DNA from: Bryobacteraceae bacterium
GTDB taxonomy: Bacteria > Acidobacteriota > Terriglobia > Bryobacterales > Bryobacteraceae
Assembly (NCBI GenBank): GCA_025350445.1
Contig: JANXXV010000741.1
Location: forward strand, 1-9,795
Reading direction: 5' to 3'
Length of the DNA: 9,795 bases
The notes beneath the pieces were generated by a model. The model searched no databases, was not told the DNA's origin, and saw only the letters and a list, made by a program, of their open reading frames with translations. Of this stretch, positions 6,519-9,795 are shown one piece after another. Both the position numbers and the translations under genes were made by a program. Each line of letters starts with the position of its first letter. Position 1 is the first letter of the stretch.

Positions 6519-6787
6519 CGGTTGGGCGGCGTGTAACGGACCGCGATATTTACCGGCTATCGAACCGGATTCGCGCCCAGGGTTGTTCACGGTCTTTCCC
6601 CCCGACCTGATTATCAGGAACGGTCCTCGCCGTCAAGGGTTCGCTTCGCCGCGCAACAACGGGTTCCGGGCCGTTCCGAACGCCCCCACTGATAAGGGGG
6701 AAAGACCTCGACTGGTTGACCGATCCGAATCCGGCACCGTCGGTGGGGAATATCGTGGCTCGTTACACGGCGAAAAAACACCAACGG
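6519..6787. repeat. Long imperfect inverted repeat: candidate large structured RNA or hairpin-type mobile element
   Basis: Paired blocks nest in strict order. GTTGG 6521-6525 pairs with CCAAC 6781-6785, GTGTAACG 6531-6538 with CGTTACAC 6761-6768, CCGCGATATT 6541-6550 with AATATCGTGG 6749-6758 (one G-U), ACCG 6552-6555 with CGGT 6741-6744, CCGGATTCG 6565-6573 with CGAATCCGG 6726-6734, CCAG 6577-6580 with CTGG 6712-6715, GGTCTTTCCCCC 6591-6602 with GGGGGAAAGACC 6696-6707, TTATCAG 6611-6617 with CTGATAA 6689-6695, and GGAACGGTCC 6617-6626 with GGGCCGTTCC 6668-6677 (one G-U). An apical hairpin lies inside 6627-6667. Both within-block differences are G-U compatible, which mildly favours RNA. The blocks are unevenly spaced, as in a rod-like RNA with internal loops. 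The family is not recognised. The strand is unknown because the structure is symmetric. Confidence 0.7.
6606..6618. repeat. Perfect short palindrome
   Basis: CCTGAT-T-ATCAGG is a perfect 6+1+6 palindrome lying inside the left arm of the long inverted repeat. Its right half also takes part in the long-range pairing, so it could be an alternative fold or a protein-binding site. Confidence 0.4.
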
Positions 6788-6880
6788 AGCGGAGAACGCC
6801 CGGGCCGCACTGGTGATGAAAACGGGCGATGAACTTGGTGTGAGCAGGAGATAGGCGGCGGATTCGCTTTGCTTGGTCCG

Positions 6881-6922
6881 TGCGGAGAATACGGGTTATA
6901 ATCTACGCAGAAGATGCGGAGA
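6881..6922 (+). promoter_or_regulatory. Fic promoter with overlapping operator-like half-sites (copy 1)
   Basis: TGCGGAGA (6881-6888) faces TCTACGCA (6902-6909), an inverted half-site with one mismatch, and a third copy TGCGGAGA (6915-6922) directly abuts the ATG at 6923. A perfect TATAAT (6897-6902) lies between the inverted arms and overlaps the second one. Binding to these sites would block both transcription and, if in RNA, initiation. Spacing from first half-site to start codon is 42 bp, the same as in copy 2. The damaged second arm fits decay of this copy. Confidence 0.5.
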
Positions 6923-6979
6923 ATGTACATTCACGAGCTTCCGGACTGGCCCCGGTTTGACTGGAACCGGGAACGCCTC
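6881..6979 (+). repeat. Fic promoter/N-terminus repeat, copy 1
   Basis: This 99-bp block matches 9639-9737 without gaps, with 15 mismatches by hand count. Most coding-part differences are at third codon positions, so the two copies diverged while under protein-level selection or come from separate Fic paralogs. They are not a fresh duplication. Homology is lost right after codon 19 of the Fic frame. Confidence 0.85.
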
Positions 6980-7051
6980 GGGAGAACCGATTGTGTCGGA
7001 GTAGGAGAAGGGAAAAAGGTTAACAAAAGCACTTTCACTCCGTCACGCTGA
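6923..7051 (+). pseudogene. Truncated Fic-family (DUF4172) gene start
   Basis: The first 19 codons read MYIHELPDWPRFDWNRERL, the diagnostic N-terminus of DUF4172-Fic proteins. The equivalent motif opens the Fic gene at 9681. After codon 19 the frame continues with unrelated residues (GRTDCVGVGEG and so on) and stops at TGA 7049-7051, for a total of 42 codons. The remaining DUF4172 helices and the Fic core are absent. Known Fic proteins transfer AMP or related groups to hydroxyl side chains through an HPFxxGNGRxxR loop, and none of that is present here. It is best read as a 5' remnant left by deletion or insertion. The retained promoter could still drive transcription into the spacer. Confidence 0.75.
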
Positions 7052-7159
7052 GGCTGGCTGCGGGCGGGAGCGAGTAGCGCCTGCGCTCCGGAAGCTTTGT
7101 AAGCGTATTGCTTTTCAGTTAGGTGCTATTGTGATGAGGGAATTGTTCAGGTTCAGGTA

Positions 7160-7183
7160 CGTATTCTCCGCATATACGCCGCA
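7160..7183 (-). promoter_or_regulatory. Inverted tandem copy of the Fic operator half-site
   Basis: Read on the minus strand, 7172-7160 is TGCGGAGAATACG, identical over 13 bases to the first half-site region of both Fic promoters. It is preceded by a related TGCGGCGTATA (7183-7173), so two half-sites sit in tandem exactly 11 bp apart (9 of 11 bases equal), about one helical turn. No TATAAT accompanies it. This suggests a binding site for the same regulator, not a third promoter. Confidence 0.45.
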
Positions 7184-7443
7184 GCAGAGTTTGACAAAAA
7201 CGAACAGTATCGTGTTGCTTCAATACGTAAAACAAAGTAACAGTTCAGGTACCCACCTGGAAGCCAGTTTGGGAGTTCGCCGTAGCGCTGCGGCTAAGCT
7301 ATTGATTCTTAGTGCAGCCGTGCAGCCGTCCGTGGAATTCGCGCTTCATAGGCGCAAATCGGTCGCTATGAGTCGATTTTGCGGGGAGCCTGAACTGTTA
7401 CAACAACTTATACAAATGTCATAATCGCAACGTAATTTAATCG

Positions 7444-7472
7444 TTGACAATTATAGTTTTACGTCTCATGCT
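7444..7472 (+). promoter_or_regulatory. Possible promoter of the exported-protein pair
   Basis: A perfect -35 TTGACA (7444-7449) is followed after 17 bp by a weak -10, CATGCT (7467-7472). It lies in the most AT-rich part of the spacer, about 100 bp before the start codon at 7577. An alternative start from another AT-rich box (TTATAC at 7523-7528) cannot be excluded. Confidence 0.3.
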
Positions 7473-7576
7473 TCTTCCAGAGATCGGCATTTTGTTTAGC
7501 AATACCTGACTGTGATTCTGAATTATACGAAGTGCGCCTTGGCGCGCCTAATCGCACGTGTTTGAGGAGGTAAAGT

Positions 7577-8470
7577 ATGTCTAATTTAAGAAATGGGGTT
7601 GGAGTAGCCATTTTAGCGCTCCTAAGCCTAACTACTGCGCTTACAGCACAGCAACCAACAGTTTACGGCCCCCAATCTTCCGGCTCCGTCGCCTTTTGGT
7701 ATTTGGGTGGGGCTCCGACCTGCTGCACGAGTCTCACTAACAAGTACTGAATTCAAAGTCTCCTGACCATCGTGCCGCCCAATAACGGCAACCCGACTCC
7801 CAGTATTCAGTGGTCTACGGACAGCCCTTCAAGACTTAACATTTCTCCCGCTCCGGACGGCCTCTCGGCAACACTGACTGCTACAGGAGCAAGTGGCTTT
7901 CAAGCCGGCTATGACATCCATGTAACCGTAACTTATGACGGCACACCATCAAGCCCGTTTCCGGTGTTCCTCAATACTCCCTTTACAATGGTTCATGGCG
8001 GGCCGTATAACTTCAGCACTTGCACCGCCGCTGGCTATACTGAGCCCGGGTTTGTCGAAGCGGCTGGAGTCTCTGTCGCAGATCTGATTGGGCAAACGCT
8101 CCTTCCGATAGATGTCAATGAGACTCTCGAGAATCCGAGAAACTTCAACGGTTCCGATTGGTTTACACCACCGCCAACGGCTACAGCATGGACGCCGGCC
8201 CATGGAGATTGGTCGGGGAACACATTTACTGATGCGATCCTCGTCTGCGGCTCGGGGTTCCATCCGAATCCTCAAGCCTATAGTCTCAACGGCACGACCT
8301 TGGAAAGCAATATTACTCAGAAGTTTTGGATTGGCACATCCGCCCATTTTCAGGGCGTGTGTGTTCAACGGGACGTCATCAGTGAGTACATCGATCATGC
8401 TACCTATGTATCTCTTACGACGCCCATTGTTAACAAGCCAGACTGTAATCAAGGGACGGTAATTAACTAG
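7577..8470 (+). pseudogene. Exported Ig-like protein interrupted by an in-frame TGA
   Basis: ATG 7577 is preceded by a strong ribosome site (GAGGAGG, 7564-7570). Codons 1-24 encode a signal peptide (MSNLRNG, a core VAILALLSLTTAL, then T-A before Gln-Gln). After 57 codons the frame meets TGA at 7748-7750, then stays open in the same frame for 239 more codons to TAG 8468-8470. The downstream part has no ribosome site of its own, and its GTG 7772 is not a likely start. This indicates one 297-codon gene with a single nonsense change, most simply TGG (Trp) to TGA. Residues about 60-135 look like a bacterial Ig-like beta-sandwich (IQWSTDSPSRLNISP, then DIHVTVTYDGTP). The C-terminal part is Gly/Asn/Thr-rich with four Cys and is not recognised. 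It precedes the HEAT-repeat gene by 10 bp in an apparent operon. It could be a true pseudogene, a sequencing error or readthrough; the first is my default. Confidence 0.7.
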
Positions 8471-8480
8471 AAAGAGGTTT

Positions 8481-9596
8481 ATGATGAAACTAACCGCGAT
8501 CTTGAAAAAGTCCTTTGTAGCCATCCTCTTTTGCCAGGCTTCGGTCCTGTGCGTCTTGGGGTCTTCGGTGGAAGAACTGGCCACAAAGGCAGATGCAATC
8601 ATAATCGGAACTGTTACGACACGGACCGAGAGCCAGGGTAGTGTATCGTTCGACATTGTTCCCGAAAGAATTCTAAAGGGGCCAGCTGCTTTCAATGGAA
8701 GAGTGCTGCATTCATGGAGCGGCAAGTTGCGCGGTCGTGCCCAGACTATTGACATAACTCTCCGCGGCATATGGTTCTTGGTTCGTTCTTCGGCTCCTGA
8801 ATGGGAGCTCTTAACGGCGAGACCGCAGTGGCACGGAATGATTCCGAGCTTGTATTTTCCGGTGGGGATACTCAGTGCTGATTACCGCTATCAGGCTGGA
8901 TCACCGCTTTTGGATGTTCTAACTTTCGAGGTAGCGGCAGGATTGGAGTCCGCGGGTGAGTCCTCAGGTAGTCAAGCCGGAATTCTAATAGCGTTGGGAG
9001 ACAGTAAGGCTCTATCCACGCAAACGGTGTTGAATCATTTAGTTAACTCTCCAACTCCGGGCAGTCAACTAGTTGGTTTAGCGGGTGTTCTGTCTAGAGG
9101 TCAGAGGGGATCGATAGCAGAACTCTCCCGCCGCTGGCCAGTTATTGGGAACGATGCTAATCGGCAACTTGTCATTAATGCCGTGAGGGACTCGTTTCGC
9201 GACACGTCGCCAGATAACGTTCAACAACTTGCTACGCTCGCTGGAGCAACCTCAACACCGACGGACTTGAAGGATGCGGCAGTCCATGCATTAGCTTCGA
9301 TACATACCAAGGAAGCACTGCCTTTACTGGCAGGTCTTTTATCGAGCACAGATCCAGAGGAGCGTATGAAGGGGGTGTCAGGTCTTGCCGCGTTCGCAAA
9401 CGGCTGCCCTCAGCAGACGCCGGGGAATGTTGCAAGTATGGAGTATCTGCAATTCAGGAACCTTAGCCCGTTTAGAACTGTCGAGACCATGGCCAACTTC
9501 GCATTTCGGCGTGGACCGGAAGAGCAGGAAACTCGTCTCGTCTCGTATTGGCTCAATTGGTGGAACCTGAATAAGGCTTCAGTCGGGGCTAATTGA
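8481..9596 (+). CDS. Exported HEAT-repeat protein
   Basis: A 371-residue protein (370 if started at the second ATG, 8484, which is better spaced from AGAGG at 8473-8477). The N-terminus has two Lys before a hydrophobic segment ending near L-G-S-S (residues about 26-29), so a Sec signal or membrane anchor is likely. Residues 29-165 form a beta-rich domain starting VEELATKADAIIIGTVTTR and including ERILKGP, the pattern of exported Acidobacteriota proteins that open with an 'ADAIIIGTV' strand. Residues about 185-310 are helical with HEAT-like repeats, the clearest at 262-308 (DLKDAAVHALASIHTKEALP, then a second helix). The C-terminus is Trp-rich. HEAT repeats are protein-binding scaffolds, so an enzymatic role is not suggested. 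It starts 10 bp after the Ig-like gene and is probably co-transcribed. Codon usage appears AT-richer than in the minus-strand cluster, consistent with acquisition by transfer. Confidence 0.75.
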   Translation: MMKLTAILKKSFVAILFCQASVLCVLGSSVEELATKADAIIIGTVTTRTESQGSVSFDIVPERILKGPAAFNGRVLHSWSGKLRGRAQTIDITLRGIWFLVRSSAPEWELLTARPQWHGMIPSLYFPVGILSADYRYQAGSPLLDVLTFEVAAGLESAGESSGSQAGILIALGDSKALSTQTVLNHLVNSPTPGSQLVGLAGVLSRGQRGSIAELSRRWPVIGNDANRQLVINAVRDSFRDTSPDNVQQLATLAGATSTPTDLKDAAVHALASIHTKEALPLLAGLLSSTDPEERMKGVSGLAAFANGCPQQTPGNVASMEYLQFRNLSPFRTVETMANFAFRRGPEEQETRLVSYWLNWWNLNKASVGAN

Positions 9597-9638
9597 GGTC
9601 GACATATGTTGGATGTTCAAGGTCGTCCATAGTGTGAA

Positions 9639-9680
9639 TGCGGAGAATACGAGCTATAATCTCCGCAGGAGTTGCGGAGA
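9639..9680 (+). promoter_or_regulatory. Fic promoter with palindromic operator overlapping -10 and start codon
   Basis: TGCGGAGA (9639-9646) and TCTCCGCA (9660-9667) form perfect 8-bp inverted arms around a 13-bp spacer. A consensus TATAAT (9655-9660) lies inside the spacer and ends in the second arm. A third half-site, TGCGGAGA (9673-9680), directly abuts ATG 9681. No good -35 is visible 17 bp upstream (GTGTGA, 9632-9637), so the promoter may need an activator or be weak. The layout is what an autorepressed gene would show, and Fic proteins often carry their own DNA-binding winged helix. The regulator itself is not in the window. Confidence 0.55.
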
Positions 9681-9737
9681 ATGTATATCCATGAACTTCC
9701 GGACTGGCCCCGATTCGAATGGGACAGGGAATGCCTC
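9639..9737 (+). repeat. Fic promoter/N-terminus repeat, copy 2
   Basis: Direct-repeat partner of 6881-6979 (84 of 99 bases equal, ungapped). Together the pair brackets about 2.7 kb that includes the two exported-protein genes. The match begins at the first operator half-site, and the sequence just upstream of each copy is unrelated. Confidence 0.85.
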
Positions 9738-9795
9738 ACCGAGCTTCTGGCCGCCGTCCGCCACCGGCAGGGCCGGCTGATAGGCCGCATGGAAG
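9681..9795 (+). CDS. Fic family protein, DUF4172 N-terminal part (runs off window)
   Basis: The first 38 codons of a Fic protein, cut by the window end. MYIHELPDWPRFEWDREC opens the DUF4172 domain, and LLAAVRHRQGRLIGRME is its conserved second helix (R-x-x-Q-G-x-L-x-G-x-M). Known members are about 350-380 residues, with this N-terminal domain followed by the Fic core carrying HPFxxGNGRxxR; that core is expected beyond the window. Fic enzymes AMPylate or otherwise modify protein hydroxyls, and many act as toxins or stress regulators. Which applies here cannot be told. No Shine-Dalgarno precedes ATG; the -10 box lies only 21 bp upstream, giving a predicted 5' UTR of about 14 nt. Confidence 0.85.
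   Translation, partial: MYIHELPDWPRFEWDRECLTELLAAVRHRQGRLIGRME

Larger units (their letters stand above)
6376..6880. other. Gene-poor interval dominated by a long nested inverted repeat
   Basis: No ORF here has a convincing start site or recognisable protein. The plus-strand frame from 6487 to 6816 and the minus-strand frame 6396-6590 run through the arms of the inverted repeat and look incidental. A third plus frame reads KDLDWLTDPNPAPSVGNIVA near 6700-6758 without a start codon. An A+T-rich patch (about 6465-6515) precedes the repeat and carries a weak promoter-like pair on the plus strand: TTGTCT at 6452-6457 and TATGTT at 6476-6481, with 18-bp spacing. Confidence 0.6.
7052..7576. other. 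Accessory spacer without a convincing gene; leader of the exported-protein pair
   Basis: The only longer frame (GTG 7131 to 7424, 97 residues, AGGTG at 7121-7125) has no recognisable domain and overlaps operator-like repeats, so it is not called. The stretch holds a GC-rich inverted repeat (GGAGCG 7067-7072 with CGCTCC 7084-7089), the inverted Fic-operator tandem at 7162-7183, and direct repeats of GTTCAGGTAC (7151-7160 and 7243-7252). A bulged hairpin pairs CGCAAATCG 7353-7361 with CGATTTTGCG 7374-7383. The last 150 bp is AT-rich, with a TTGACA at 7444 and a GTGCG/CGCAC leader hairpin (7532-7536 with 7553-7557) before the ribosome site. Confidence 0.55.

Noticed and set aside
6396..6590. Minus-strand 64-residue ORF just upstream of the small secreted-like ORF
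   Set aside because: No ribosome site, no recognisable domain, and its first half lies in the left arm of the long inverted repeat. A short real C-terminus (QTIVDPPVNPGVHTQ) cannot be excluded but is not supported.
6519..6787. Integron attC site
   Set aside because: GTTGGGC at 6521-6527 fits a GTTRRRY core, but the ends point the wrong way (GTT outermost at left, AAC at right), and the element is longer than usual attC sites. No second site or integrase is seen.
6487..6816. Plus-strand 109-residue ORF across the inverted repeat
   Set aside because: Arg/Gly/Pro-rich with no family resemblance, and it spans both arms of the repeat. An open frame is expected by chance in such GC-rich palindromic DNA.
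7131..7424. 97-residue ORF with AGGTG upstream in the spacer
   Set aside because: The start context is acceptable, but the protein has no domain-like pattern and overlaps the operator-like tandem and a hairpin. It is left as an unlikely gene.
7748..7750. Selenocysteine codon
   Set aside because: No obvious SECIS stem-loop directly follows the TGA, and the gene is a secreted Ig-like protein, not a known selenoprotein family. A nonsense change is simpler.
1..9795. CRISPR array or tRNA gene
   Set aside because: No regularly spaced repeats and no tRNA-like T-loop with acceptor pairing were found on reading the intergenic stretches.

Overview
The window most likely comes from an Acidobacteriota chromosome of the Solibacter/Bryobacter type. 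The evidence is a secreted protein that resembles the TIGR03437 family, which is heavily expanded in that group, a WG-repeat lipoprotein, a protein with C-terminal SLH domains, and GC-rich genes with frequent GTG/TTG starts. This taxonomic call is inference; no marker gene is present.

Layout. (1) Positions 1-328 hold a possible terminator tail, an extended -10 promoter and a strongly self-complementary stretch (about 85-300) that looks like a structured RNA or leader. It lies just upstream of a WG-repeat lipoprotein gene (329-1375, +). (2) Convergent to that is a compact minus-strand cluster read from 6375 down to 1389: a 50-residue secreted-peptide-like ORF, a 52-residue zinc-ribbon protein, a GT4-type glycosyltransferase, a large exported protein with three SLH domains, and a TIGR03437-like exported protein. 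Two junctions overlap as TTGA or ATGA, which suggests translational coupling. The cluster reads as an envelope or surface-layer locus in which a glycosyltransferase is co-translated with a cell-surface protein. (3) About 6376-6880 holds no convincing gene, but carries a roughly 270-nt stretch (6519-6787) whose two halves are complementary in at least eight nested blocks. It is either a large rod-shaped RNA or a hairpin-type mobile element. (4) From 6881 to the end lies an accessory-looking stretch: a truncated copy of a Fic (DUF4172) gene start, a gene-poor AT-richer spacer, and two exported-protein genes in tandem (an Ig-like protein with an in-frame TGA, and a HEAT-repeat protein). It closes with the start of an apparently intact Fic gene running off the window.

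Both Fic starts share a 99-bp upstream/N-terminal block with 15 mismatches. In it a TGCGGAGA palindrome encloses the TATAAT box, and a third half-site abuts the start codon. The same motif recurs inverted, as an 11-bp tandem, inside the spacer. This suggests an autoregulated Fic module around which two secreted-protein genes were inserted or trapped. The two structured elements and the Fic operator architecture are the most unusual parts of the window.
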